Numbered from the stretch's first letter, positions 24,301 through 35,795 are shown. The stretch is 64,000 bases of DNA from Rhizophagus irregularis (GCF_026210795.1 NC_089458.1:2620001-2684000), one strand, 5' to 3'. Notes: generated by a model not told the origin, from the letters alone. A program made the numbers and translations.

Positions 24301-25947
24301 TTGGTGGTGGTGTTTGGCTGAAGTTTCAGAATTACCGCTGGATGGCATAAGCTTATGTAATTCGGGCCAGTGCAAATCAGCGGTACTAAACGTAAAGAAG
24401 ATCAAGCCTTGTGAATCTATTTGTTTAATCATATTGTACAGTTCGTTACTTCGCGCATTCCAGAACTGATGAGATCCACGTAACCCTTCTCCAAACCGCA
24501 TTATTCTATCGGCCATATGATTATCGCCTTGGATAATTCTTTCCTGAATATCTGAAACGGTAATTTGATCATCGGTAAGGTTTTGTTTAATGTATACCTT
24601 CCCTTCTTGTAGTGCTCGCCAACGCATTTGGGAATTCAGTGCGAAATACCGCTAACGAGCGTGGCGTGCAAATCTTCCATCTTTATATAGAAGAAGATGC
24701 TTGAAGTATTCGGCAGGCTTGACATCTCTAATCCGCTCTGCACAAAGATCTGCATTTCCAGTTGGATATAAAGATGGAAATGCGCATGCGATATATCCTG
24801 ATGTTTGAAATTCATTAACAGGATTACTATTCATTTGCGGCCATGTAATAGGACGATTATTATCCTGCACTCGATCAAGAGTATTTTTAATGGCAACGTC
24901 TTCGTGATACGCTGGGGGAAGATATGGGACAAATGTTCGTGTAATCACGTCTTCATCATTTTCGAAATCTGGTTCTTCTTCAATATCTTGAAGCTGTTCA
25001 TCAATTGGATCATTATTTGGTAAGGATCGAAGAACTTCATGATCAATCGTTATATCAGCGTAGTAACGATTGTTTTCTTTTAACCAAATTAATGCACAGG
25101 CAACTTTAAGGCGTCTAACTCTAAAATCTCTAAATGCTTCCGGATTACTCTCAGATTTACGACGTATAACTAAGACATCTAGTGATGATGGATGTCGAGG
25201 AAGTTTTGTAGCAAATTCTTGGACGTCCTGAGGAAAATTAATTACATTTCCACGATATCCATGTTGTCCTCCTCGAAGTCTGTAGACTGACATTACGGGA
25301 AAAATTCTTGCAATCAACATTTCCTCGATTTCTGTGAAACCCTGAAGTTCATCGGGCACTTCTCCTGGGTTCATATTATTGTCCGCCGAGAACTTTTTTG
25401 GAAGGTTCTTATTTTTTAGAAATATCGTCTCGCTATGGCAACGTCGGCATTCTCCTTTTATCAGTACTATAGATGGGAAGCTTTCTTTGCAGGTAGGACA
25501 AACAGCATGTTTGAATTTGTCAACTTTGTCACGAAATTTCTTCAAAAGATTTTGATCGCTTTCACTTAGTGCATCAGCCGCAACACGTATTTCTGCGCCA
25601 TCTGCGCCATCTGCGCCACTATCTTGAGACTTTTGCTGCGGTTGTTGCCGTTGCGAATTTAAGTCTTGATCCGTTGTGTTTTGGATATTCTTCAGGTAGT
25701 TTCTTCTTTCACGGTAGTAACTAAGACGTGTTTCATGTTGTTCATTCATTTCCGCTGCTAGCTTTACGCATTTTCGTTCTTTGTCACGTGCGACACACGC
25801 CTCTCGCTCTTCTGCGTCTTCCCTTGCTCTTTTTTGCTGTCTGCTTCCACATTGCTTTGCAAGGCGTGTTTCACGTTGGTTAGGTGTTTCATTTTCTCTA
25901 GCTTTACGTTTTCGAAGAGCGTCACGACTTATGAATTTATTTTCCAT
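21331..25947 (-). pseudogene. Helitron RepHel protein (Rep endonuclease plus Pif1-type helicase), broken
   Basis: Readable in order on the minus strand. The N-terminal Helitron-like region is at 25947-24652, with a zinc motif CPTCKESF...GECRRCHS. The Rep region is at 24627-23640: EWQHRGSVHVYGI holds the HUH site, here H-V-Y, and a two-Tyr site YISKYASK lies near 23660. The Pif1/RecD-like helicase is at 23298-21331: Walker A reads GTAGTRKT (the usual G before K is R), Walker B VIIDEKSM, then GDFGQLPPV and a final AWAITVHKSQGLT. At least five premature stops or frame breaks occur (near 24655, 24193, 23737, 23620, 23385 and 21765). The altered Walker A and HUH residues add to the case that this copy is dead. 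It could only have moved with help from another copy. Confidence 0.92.
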
Positions 25948-26358
25948 TATGTATACTAAAGAGAAATTTCATAGTGGCTAGTATTTTACTTGTTAATCGA
26001 ACATCGCATATCATGATCATCACTTCAAATTACTATATTTAGAATAAAATTAACATTAATGTAATAATTATGCAATTTTTATTAATTTTTTAATTTTAAT
26101 AATTGTTAATGAAATGATCATATGATACAAGTTTCGACACATTTTATTTTGTTCTGTTTATTATATTTTTACATTTATTATAACATTTTTATATTAAATA
26201 TTTATTACACATTTACACATTTAATATATTGTTCTATTTATTAGTGCATTTACTCAATTATTTATCATGTTTTGTTTTCTAATTCTAAGTTTGCAATTCT
26301 ACAAGTAAAATTTGATAAATAAGGTGATACAAATTTTTCCGCTCCGGACTCTCAACGG

Positions 26359-27830
26359 TTTCCATTTCCTAGTATACATATCAATATATCATCATCGAAC
26401 TCATCAAATCTTTCATTTATTACTTTGATACAATGACTTCGGAATGCAGGATTTAATGATTTGGGTAACTTTTTTAATGTAGCTGCAAGTTTTGCCAAGC
26501 TCAGGAAACAATCTGCAAGTGTAGCTCTTCTCGATTTTAATGAAAGTACCGCTTTTTTTAGAGGATCCTGAACAAATCCAAGAACTCGTAAATTTGAAAA
26601 AAAATTTCTCGATTGAATAATCGGTTTTATTTTATCATTTGTTAGCACTTTATCATGATCGCTGGCCATTTCTTCTAGTGCTGATTCCAAATTTATTACT
26701 GAATTTACGGATTCACTAGCAGTAGTCCAGCGTGTCTTGCAATATAATTTTAATCCTCCTCCACTAATTCCTTTTTCTTTAATTATTTGAGCAAGTTTTG
26801 CATTAGCCTGATGAGAACTTCTAAAAAAGGTTGTCAAAATATTAACACATTTTAATAAACGTTCCCCAAACTTCTCCTTGACGATGTCGCATGCAATTAA
26901 ATTGATAGAATGTGCAACGCATCGCACATTCTCAATCTTTGGATGATTCTCATGTATAATTTTTCGTGCATTACGAACATTGGCCGCATTATCGGAAACT
27001 ACAGCACATATTTGATCTTTTCCAATACCTTCTATAACCTTTTCAATTACCGTAACTAGATATTCTGCAGTGTGCGAATTTTCAGACAAATCAGAAAGTT
27101 GATAAAGATATTCTTTACGCGACGGAGTCATTACAATGAAGTTTCAAATTGAACGATGTGTACCAGACGTCCAACCATCAAAGGCTAAATTATAAATTAA
27201 TATTATATAGTAAGTAAGATTAAATAAAAATGACGTATGATAGCCTATTTAATTTAACAAACTTAACGTTAAATTCATTCCCTTTTCAAGCTCAGAATTA
27301 ACTTTGAAGTTCACTTGAGCTAATTCACGTTCAAGTAGTTGATTTACTAATACTTCCCTTGTTGGTGTATTGTACCCGGCATTAAGTTCTTTTATAAAAT
27401 TGATGAAAAAGAGATGTTCCACTACTCTAAACGCAATTCCGCACGCAATAAAAAATTTAACTAATGCACGATTAATTCGTGTAAATCTTTGTTCATTAAG
27501 CTCTGTTGAATCATGGTAATCATCCATGTTACTTTGACCTTCAGAGTATTTTCTTTTTTTGGATGACTTGGACTTATCTTGCCATTCCATTACTTTAGTC
27601 ATATACCTTCTAACAACTGCTCCTAGCGCATCTGGACAATGGTTTGAAAGATGCTCTTCGAGCTTTGAAACTTTACCGCGTGACCATGTATTCTTACAGT
27701 ACTTGCAGGAGGCGGCAAATTTGCCAGAACCAACAGCTTCTCCTTTATTAATATCTTCCCAAATGCTATTAGATGGCTGACCTCCTCTATTTTTCTTTTT
27801 AATGAGTGAATCTTCTATGTGATCAGTCAT
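26359..27830 (-). pseudogene. hAT transposase, N-terminal and catalytic part
   Basis: Starts with a BED-type zinc finger (SIWEDINKG...CKYCKNTWSRGKVSKLEEHLSNHC, about residues 20-60). A likely intron (donor GTTTGT about 27248, acceptor AG before 27187) joins NLTL to TFDGWTSGTHRSI, the first catalytic block with its Asp. Downstream are VSDNAANVRNARKII and NVRCVAHSINLIACD, typical of the RNase H-like hAT core. A TGA at about 27149 stands where the family has Trp (RSI-W-NF). The Helitron then interrupts the gene after DDDILICILG. The remainder is at 20126-20968. Confidence 0.88.
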
Positions 27831-28105
27831 TTGAAACAGTTTATTATTAATTTTATTATTAAAAAAATGGAAGAAAGTAAAAGAAACTTTAGTTCAGTGT
27901 TAAAGGAGATGACGGAATTAGGTTTATTAAATGCATGTTACGCATTTTCCTTTAATGAATATAAGCCCCTTAAAAAAAAACTGTAAAAACGTGTAATATC
28001 ATAATATTAATATGGGAGTTAGAAATGAAAATTCTAACACTAGATAAAGCTTAAAAGAACTAAGACGACGGTAAAATATTGAAGTTTAATCTTTTATCTG
28101 TAGAT
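27831..28105. other. 5' region of hAT transposase
   Basis: AT-rich leader between the transposase start and the 1.67-kb insertion. No separate gene. The 8-bp target duplication CTGTAGAT lies at 28098-28105. Confidence 0.5.
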
Positions 28106-29776
28106 TAGTGCTCTGAAAAAAATCTGATCTGATTTGGGATCCGCAGATTTGATCCGAGTCAGATCGGTTCGGTTTTTAAAATTTGGATCCATAGATCAGA
28201 TCGGATTTAAAAAAATCTGATCCGATCAGATTCAGATCAGATCAGATCAAACATGAGAAAATCTGATCCGATCTGAACAGATTTCGGATCAGATTTTTTT
28301 TTTAAAAAAAAAATCATTTTTTTAAAAACCCTTTCCTGGACGAACGGACGCCGGACAACCAAGATTTAAAAGAACGAACTAGGTAAGTTCGTTTCTTTTT
28401 TTTTGTTATTTTTACTTGAGGGAACTTAATTAACGGTTCCCTTCTTTTTTATTAGGAAGCCTAGACGAACGAAGCCTAACGACCAGGATTTAAAAAAAAA
28501 AGAACGAACCTATGATGAGTTCGTTCTTTTTTTAAGGTTTTTTTTTATTTTTTATTTAAGGGAACGTAATTAACGTTCCCTTTCTTTTTTTAGGAAACCT
28601 GGACGTGGACAAAGTCATTAACGACCAGGATTTAAAAAAAGAACGAACTATGGTAAGTTCGTTTCTTTTTTTAAGTTTTTTTTTTATTTTTACTTAAGGG
28701 AACGTAATTAACGTTCCCTTTCTTTTTTTTTTAGGAAACCTGGACATGGACGAAGTCGTTAATGACCAGGATTTAAAAAAAGAACGAACTATGGTAAGTT
28801 CATTTCTTTTTTAAGTTTTTTTTTTTAATTTACTTAAGGGAACGTAATTAATGTTTCCTTTCTTTTTTTTAGGAAACCTGGACGTGAACGAAGCTATTAA
28901 CGACCAGGATTTAAAAAAAGAACGAACTATGGTAAGTTCGTTTCTTTTTTTAAGTTTTTTTTTATTTTTACTTAAGGGAACGTAATTAACGTTCCCTTTC
29001 TTTTTTTTTAGAAAACCTGGACGTGGACGAAGCTATTAACGACCAGGATTTAAAAAAGAACGAACTATGATAAGTTCGTTTCTTTTTTTAAGTTTTTTTT
29101 TAATTTACTTAAGGGAACGTAATTAACGTTCTCTTTCTTTTTTTTTAGGAAATCTGGACGTGGACGAAGCCATTAATGACCAGGATTTAAAAAAAGAACG
29201 AACTATAGTAAGTTCGTTTCTTTTTTTAAGTTTTTTTTTATTTTTACTTAAGGGAACGTAATTAACGTTCCCTTTCTTTTTTTTAGGAAACCTGGACGTG
29301 GATGAAGCCATTAACGACCAGGATTTAAAAAAAGAATGAACTATGGTAAGTTCGTTTCTTTTTTTAAGTTTTTTTTTTATTTTTACTTAAGGGAATGTAA
29401 TTAACGTTCCCTTTCTTTATTTTTAGGAAACCTGGACGCGAGACGAAGCTGAACGACCAGGATTTAAAAGAACGAACTATGGTAAGTTCATTTTTTTATT
29501 TTTATTTTTATTTTTTTACTTTAAGGAACGTAATTAACGTTCCCTTTCCTTTTTTTAGTACAAGGACCAGATCCGAACTAGATTCGGATCAGATTCAAAT
29601 CGGATTCAAATGGATCCGAACCAGATTCGAATCAAATTGAACCAGATCTGATCAGATTCAGATCAAATTGAACCAGATCTGATCAGATTCAGATCAGATC
29701 AGATCTATTAAAATAAAAATCAGATCAGATCAGATTTAAGCTAAATCCGGTCTGAACCGATCTGTTAGGAGCACTA
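28106..29776. mobile_element. 1671-bp non-autonomous hAT-type element carrying a tandem array
   Basis: Ends are TAGTGCTC and GAGCACTA, flanked by perfect 8-bp duplications CTGTAGAT (28098-28105 and 29777-29784). Both subterminal zones (28117-28275 and 29575-29770) are dense in ATCAGATC-type copies, likely transposase binding sites. The core is a tandem array of about 138-bp units. No transposase is coded. It sits in the 5' part of the larger hAT element, so it arrived later. Confidence 0.85.
28330..29565 (+). repeat. tandem array of exon/intron-like units (period ~138 bp, about 8-9 copies)
   Basis: Each unit has a 59-bp segment (GAAACCTGGACGTGGACGAA to GAACGAACTATG), then GTAAGTTCG, a T-rich spacer and a long T-tract ending in TAG. 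AG ends fall at 28455, 28593, 28734, 28872, 29011, 29148, 29286 and 29426. GT starts fall at 28383, 28653, 28794, 28932, 29208, 29346 and 29482. The spacers are thus 79-82 bp, a normal fungal intron size. Two fold-backs occur per unit: AACGAACT/AGTTCGTT around the GT site, and AGGGAACGT/ACGTTCCCT before the T-tract. The 59-bp size shifts frame each time and only one frame of the segment is open, so a repeat protein is unlikely. Confidence 0.85.
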
Positions 29777-30229
29777 CTGTAGATTATTTGATCATCTATT
29801 AATTGGTGTAACTTGGCGTAACTATATGCAAATCTTATGATCAACTATGCCGAAACTACGGAGAAACCTATTATAGAGGTTTTGGTATGTTTTGGCAGTT
29901 TTGCAATTTTGACAGGTTTCGCAATTTCGGCGTTTCAGCATTTCGGCACTATATAAGAGGTTTCACCTTTCGGCATTAGGCCAAACAGGTTTTGGCAAGC
30001 AACCTTAGGTCACGTGTATAAAGATCAGACCGAATTTTAATTGGTTAATAATAGATAAATATCGAATTTACTCGTCTCATAATTTTACCTTACATATAGT
30101 GACCTTTTAAATTTGAATCAAATTTACCTTGACTTTTGGAGACTTAAATTTTTTTAAAATTGTTTAATAATATTAATTTATTTAATATAAATTTAATAAA
30201 AAGTATATTATTTTTTATTTAATGTTACG

Positions 30230-32765
30230 AATTCTAAAAAAAATTCTAAAAAATATCTCATACAAATTCTTAGAAAATTTCAAAAAAAGAATCTATATGA
30301 ATCTTAGAAAATTTCAAAAAAAAAATTTTCTATCAAAAACATCCATATGAACCCTAAAAAATTTTATAAAAAAGAAATCTCTATCAATCAAAGATATCCT
30401 ATACGAACCCTAAAAAATTTCACAAAAAAAATCTCTATTAAAATATCCCATACGAACTCTTCCTATACAAACTCTTAGAAAATCTTTATCAAAATATTTC
30501 ATACAAATTCTTCCCATACGAACACTTAGAAATCTCAAAATCAAAAAATCTCTGTTTATCAAAAATATCCTATACGAATTTTAGGAAATCTCTTAAAAAA
30601 AATTTCTATCAAAAAATATCTATACCCTTCCCATATAAATTCTTAGAAAATCTTTCAAAAAAAAATTTTCTATCAGATATCCCATACGAATCCTTCTATA
30701 CGAACTCTTAGAAAATCTTTATCAAAATATCCCATATGAACTCTTCCCATACGAACACTTAGAAATCTCAAAATCAAAAAATCTCTGTTTATCAAAAATA
30801 TCCTATACTTGTGTTTGGAATCGAATATATTCGAATACACTCGAGTATTCATTTAAATTTATAAAGTGTATTCGAATAATATTCGAATAAGTTAAATTTC
30901 CTTTTATAGTAATGATTTACATAATTTTTAGCCTGAATTATGATTTTAACTCAATTAAATTTAAGGATTTAATGCCCAATTAGAATTTTAACTATACTAT
31001 ATCTGGCTAAATGAATACTCGAATAACCACTATGCTTATTCGAATACTCGAATATACTCGAGTTATTCGAATAACTGTTATATGATTCCAAACACTATCC
31101 TATACGAATCTTAGGAAATCTCTTAAAAAAAATTTCTATCAAAAAATATCCATACCCTTCCCATATGAATTCTTAGAAAATCTTTCAAAAAAAAATTTTC
31201 TATCAGATATCCCATACGAATCCTTCTATACGAACTCTTAGAAAATCTTTATCAAAATATCCCATATGAACTCTTCCCATACGAACACTTAGAAATCTCA
31301 AAATCAAAAAATCTCTGTTTATCAAAAATATCCTATACGAATCTTAGGAAATCTCTTAAAAAAAAATTTCTATCAAAAAATATCCATACCCTTCCCATAT
31401 GAATTCTTAGAAAATCTTTCAAAAAAAAATTTTCTATTAGATATCCCATACGAATCCTTCTATACGAACTCTTAGAAAATCTTTATCAAAATATCCCATA
31501 TGAACTCTTCCCATACGAACTTTTAGAAATCTCAAAAAAAAAAATTTCTATTTATTCTATCAAAAAAAATTTTTCTATCAGATATCCCATATAAACTCTT
31601 CTCATATGAAATTTAGAAATCTCAAAAAAAAATCTTTATTTATCAAAAATATCCTATATGAATCTTAGGAAATCTCTTAAAAAAAATTTTCTATCAAAAA
31701 ATATCTCATACAAACCCTTCCCATATGAACTCTTAAAAAATTTCACAAAAAAAATCTCTATTAAAATATCCCATACAAACCCTTCTATACAAATTCTTAG
31801 AAAATCTTTATCAAAATATCCCATATGAACTCTTTCCATACGAACTTTTAGAAATTTCAAAAAAAAAAATTTCTATCTATCCTATCAAAAAAAAATTTTT
31901 CTATCAGATATCCCATATAAACTCTTCCCATACGAAATTTAGAAATCTCAAAAAAAATCTCTATTTATCAAAAATATCCTATACGAATCTTAGGAAATCT
32001 CTTAAAAAAAATTTTCTATCAAAAAATATCTCATACAAACCCTTCCCATATGAACTCTTAAAAAATTTCACAAAAAAAATCTCTATTAAAATATCCCATA
32101 CAAACCCTTTCATACGAACTCTTAGAAAATCTTTATCAAAATATCCCATATGAACTCTTTCCATACGAAATTTAGAAATCTCAAAAAAAAATCTCTATTT
32201 ATCAAAAATATCCTATACAAATCTTAGGAAATCTTTTAAAAAAAATTTTCTATCAAAAAATATCTTATACAAACCCTTCCCATATGAACTCTTAAAAAAT
32301 TTCACAAAAAAAATCTCTATTAAAATATTCCATACGAACCTTTCCATACGAACTCTTAGAAAATCTATATCAAAATATTCCATATGAACTCTTCCCATAC
32401 AAACTTTTAGAAATCTCAAAAAAAAAAAAAATCTCTATCTATTTATCAAAAAAAATTTTTCTATCAGATATCTCATACGAACCCTTCCTATATGAACTCT
32501 TAGAAAATCTCTTAAAAAAAAACTTTTCTATCAAATATCCCATACAAACTTTTTTATACAAACTCTTAGAAAATCTTTATCAAAATATCCCATATAAACT
32601 CTTCCCATACGAACTTTTAGAAATCTCAAAAAAAAAAAATCTCTATCTGTTTATCAAAAAAAAATTTTTCTATCAGATATCCCATATGGACCCTTTCCAT
32701 ATAAACTTTTAGAAAATCTCTTAAAAAAAATTTTCTATTAGATATCCCATATGAACTCTTCCCAT
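30230..32765. repeat. 2.5-kb degenerate satellite (CATACGAACTCTTAGAAAATC type)
   Basis: Short related monomers (CCCATACGAACTCTTAGAAA with variants, spaced by ATCAAAAATATC and TCTATCAGATATC) recur throughout and build higher-order units of roughly 230-240 bp. Minus-strand frames of 61-68 residues (31654, 31979, 32213) share a repeated peptide but are a by-product of the repeat. A 287-bp element interrupts it at 30809. Confidence 0.85.
30809..31095. mobile_element. 287-bp MITE with 10-bp target duplication
   Basis: Ends GTGTTTGGAATC and its complement face inward, with TTCGAATA/TATTCGAA palindromes next to them. The 10-bp TATCCTATAC occurs on both sides (30799-30808 and 31096-31105). Uninterrupted copies of the surrounding satellite show the empty site. 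A 9-11-bp duplication suggests a Mutator-like origin. Confidence 0.8.
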
Positions 32766-32889
32766 ATGGAGTTTAAAGAGTTTTAAAAACTGTATAAAAA
32801 AAAATATTTTAAAACATGTTATTAAACCCGTTATTGAAAAAATCTAACTAAATATTATACAAGTTCGGAATTATAAACAATTTTACCTT

Positions 32890-33130
32890 AAATTACAAAA
32901 CACCACTCCCCCTTCCCATATTCCTTACATTCCAAGTCCAGATTCGTTTCCAAGAGTCCGACGTCCTAGTTCTACAAAAAAAAAAGAAAGAAACATTAAA
33001 AACGTTTCTTAATTACAAAACACATAACCCCTTCTCCCACATTACCTTTATTATGTAGGTATGGTTTGACGGTTTATTCTGGTCTCCAAGGGTCCAGCGT
33101 TCTACAAAAAATAGGACCTACAAAAAAAAT
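32890..33130 (-). repeat. two reversed exon/intron-like units
   Basis: On the minus strand, T-tracts ending TTTTTTTGTAG are followed by segments AACTAGGACGTCGGACTCTT... and AACGCTGGACCCTTGGAGAC.... The first ends GGAAT/GTAAGG. A hairpin-like AAGAAACGTT...AATGTTTCTTT lies before one T-tract, as in the plus-strand array that begins 150 bp to the right. The two groups face away from each other. Confidence 0.55.
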
Positions 33131-33284
33131 AAAATATATATATATATATATTTTTTTTTTTACTGCGTATCAACGAAATAAATGATCTGATTTTATAGCA
33201 GCGCTGAAGTCATATGACATACATATAGTTTGATAATCTGTAGATTATCTATTATAAAAAAAGCCGCTGGATCAAATGTTTCCT

Positions 33285-34140
33285 TTTTTTTCAGGTTGCT
33301 GGATGAAAACTATGACCAGATTTTTAGGTTATGTAAGTGGAAGGAGGATTATATTTTATTTTTTTGAGAAACGTTACTAACGCTTCTCTTTTTCTTTTTT
33401 TTTAGGTTGCCAAACGAATAATACGAACCGGACTTTGGAATTTAGGTAAAAAAGGAAGTTGGAAAGTGTATTTTTTTCATTATATTCTTTAAGAAACGTT
33501 ACTAAATGCTTCTTCTCTTTTTTTAGGTTACCGGATGAAAACTACGAACCAGATTTTAGAATTTAGGTAAAAAGAAGGTCAGAGGTTTTTTATTAATTCT
33601 TTAAGAAACGTTATATAACGTTTCTTTCCTCTTTTTTTCAGGTTGCCGGATAAAAACTATGAACTGGACTTTGGAATTATGTAAGTGAAGGAGGGGAGGG
33701 ATAACAATTTTTTTAAGAGAAACGTTCTAACGCTTCTATTTTTCTTTTTTTTTAGGTTGCTGAGTGAATAATACGAACTGGACTTTGGAATTTAGATAAA
33801 AAAGGAGGGTTGGGAAGTTGATTTTTTTATTATATTCTTTAAGAAGCGTTACTAAATACTTCTTTCTTCTCTTTTTTTAGGTTGCCAGACGAAACTACGA
33901 ATCGGACTTTGGAATTTAGGTAAAAAGAGGGTTGGAGAGTGGGTTTTTTTATTAATTCTTTAAGAAACGTTATTAAATGTTTCTTTCCTTTTTTTTTCAG
34001 GTTGCTAGACGAAAACTACAAACCGGACTTTAGAATTATGTAAGTGAAGGAGGGGAGGGATAACATAATTTTTTTTAAGAGAAACGTTTTAATGTTTCTC
34101 TTTTTCTTTTTTTTAAGTTGCCAGACAAATTATACAACCT
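33285..34140 (+). repeat. second exon/intron-like tandem array (period 111-125 bp, about 8 copies)
   Basis: T-tract AG ends at 33294, 33405, 33526, 33641, 33755, 33880 and 34000, with a last mutated one near 34117. Each is followed by a 38-40-bp segment of type GTTGCCGGATGAAAACTACG...GACTTTGGAATT and then GTAAGTG or GTAAAAA. Before each T-tract lies AAGAAACGTT...AACGTTTCTT or its variants. The sequence differs from the 28.3-29.6 kb array but the plan is the same. There is no TIR pair that I could see around it. Confidence 0.8.
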
Positions 34141-34199
34141 GGAAATAAAAAATTTGTAAATTGGAATGCTATTTGTCTTTATTAAATGAATGTTTTTTT

Positions 34200-34372
34200 A
34201 AAGCCAATCGGTCACTAATTAGCTATTCATTTGGTAGCTGATTTTCTTTCATTTTACATATTAAAGTAATAAATAAAAATCCTGAATTGCAAACCAATCA
34301 ATAACCAATCGGTCACCAATCGCTTATATCAGATTGGTGACCGATTGGTGACTGATTGTTAATAATAAACTT
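34200..34372. repeat. inverted-repeat remnant (CAATCGGTCACCAATCG type)
   Basis: ACCAATCGGTCACCAATCG at about 34310 folds back on GATTGGTGACCGATTGGTGA at about 34332, with an outer copy CCAATCGGTCACTAATTAG at 34203. The CAATC(A/G)GTCAC core is shared with the 133-bp element at 14550, so the two are probably related. Confidence 0.55.
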
Positions 34373-34439
34373 AATATATTTATCAGAACAAACTCAAAAG
34401 CTCAGATTGAGTATAATTTGACTTGCTTTACAAAACTAT

Positions 34440-35795
34440 AATGCTAAATTTCCACAAAATTCCTGCCATTTCCAGTCCATTGTTCTTTAATGACTTTAAT
34501 TCATTAAGAAAAGGGTTTAATATAAACTCAAGTGTATGATAATTTTCATGTGATTTAAGATCATAAATGTTATCATAACATGCTTTATTTTATGTCCCAC
34601 ATTATGCCCATCACCAGATACACGTAGATGTATAGTGGGATCTAATGATTTCAATACTTTTTTTCTTTTAGATAAGGAATAATATAATAAAGAATATCTT
34701 TTACACTTTGGTAAACACCCACGCCCATTGTGTCAATAACTTCTTGAGTAATTTCTGGATTTGTAAATTCTGATTCATCATTAAATTCAAAAGTTTCTTT
34801 TGATTTATCTTTTCCATTCATATCAATTAATAATACTTTAACTAGTTGGTTCATGGAATTAGTGATTGCAATACGTTCATTAGAAACAGAATTTTCACGT
34901 GGTAAATGAGCCTCCACAGCTGCTAGCTCTCGATAAGAATCTCTAGGTATTTGACCTTGATCAACTGCTTTTACTACAGAATGAAATTTGTAGGTTTTAT
35001 TGATCTCACTTTCAGATCCATAATTTACTTGAAAATAATTCATTTCATTAACAGAAAATTCAACATTTTTCAATATAACTTGATCAGATTGATGATAAAC
35101 TCCTTTGACATCATTCTTGAAGTTAAATTGTATTCTTGTTGTGATTTTCTTGGCACACTTTTCAAGTGTTAATGGAATACAGTCAATAGCTGGTTTAATT
35201 AAATTCCCTCTCTTTCTTGTTTCACGTGCTTTTCGTACGCTATCTAACTGTAATCCAAACAATAAAGGACCTGAAATTTTAGCTTTAGTTTCCAGTTTTA
35301 ATGACTAAAGCAAATAGTTTAATTAGGTGTGGAATTCATATATTCTAATATAATAATAAAATAATTAAAAATATTCCATTTAATAAAAACTTACTTGCTC
35401 ATATTTAATTGCCGTATAAGTTGTAAATTTAGTTGAAGAAATGACGTGTTAAAAATTAGCGCCATATTTGATATGAAATTGAGGTGTTGTATTAATATAA
35501 TCAATTTCACAACAAACAGTTCGTTTCTTAGCACCCGACCCCAAGTTGTTTCTACAACATAACCATGTGGAATTTTGTATGATTTTTTTCTGGAAGTATT
35601 ATTTGTTTTTTTGCTCTTTGACTCCATTCCGTTAGGGTAAACTCCTTCTTTTATAATATTGTAATTAAAACTACGTTTAGTAATGTTATTTATGCGTTTA
35701 CGATATAAAATATTGCTGTCAAGTGGATATGTGGAATCTTCTTCGACTTGAATTTCGTTTTCAACATTTTCTTGATCACTTGTATTTCCAGGCAT
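34440..35795 (-). pseudogene. broken gene of a multi-copy family of unknown function
   Basis: Exon 1 begins at 35795 (MPGNTSDQENVENEI..., then KIPHGYVVETTWGRVLRNE). After that the frame shifts, and CEIDYINTTPQFHIKYGANF continues in another register with a stop. A GTAAGT intron (about 35395-35305) leads to exon 2 (SLKLETKAKISGPLLFGLQLDSVRKARETRKRG...). After a stop at 34651 more family-like sequence follows (TIHLRVSGDGHNVGHKIKHV, about 34620-34560) to about 34440. I recall similar proteins as a large family in Rhizophagus, perhaps transposon-linked because of the SGDG-type motif, but I cannot name a function. At least two frame breaks and two stops make it a pseudogene. Confidence 0.6.

Larger units (their letters stand above)
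20970..26358 (-). mobile_element. Helitron (rolling-circle transposon) inserted in hAT transposase
   Basis: About 5.4 kb separate two halves of one hAT transposase gene (DDDILICILG at 26370 and FMDPRF at 20960), which sets the limits to within about 10 bases. Minus-strand ends are 5' TCCGGAGCGG (26348-26339) and 3' CGCTCCGGAC (20987-20978). They are inverted copies of one another, preceded at the 3' end by GTCCTTCGCTTCG. It codes a RepHel protein in pieces. Orientation is the same as the host hAT gene. Confidence 0.82.
18134..30007 (-). mobile_element. hAT transposon, dead, with nested insertions
   Basis: Both outer ends read TAAGGTTGCTTGCC inward, and both are followed by many GCCGAAAC-like subterminal copies (18134-18330 and 29840-30007), as usual for hAT ends. 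Inside lie a hAT transposase (pieces at 20126-20968 and 26359-27830) and a Myb/SANT-like gene. Removing the Helitron (about 5.4 kb), the 417-bp MITE and the 1.67-kb element leaves an original of about 4.4 kb, a normal hAT size. The 8-bp flanks (AGCATGGT and GGTCACGT) do not match, so the ends may belong to two related elements, or the flanks were rearranged. The single-element reading is therefore an inference. Confidence 0.5.

Noticed and set aside
28594-29481. Repeat protein spliced from the 59-bp segments
   Set aside because: 59 is not a multiple of three, and two of three frames contain stops, so successive joining would terminate at once.
31654-32419. Three similar 61-68-residue minus-strand frames
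   Set aside because: They are translations of the satellite. Stops fall at random in other units.
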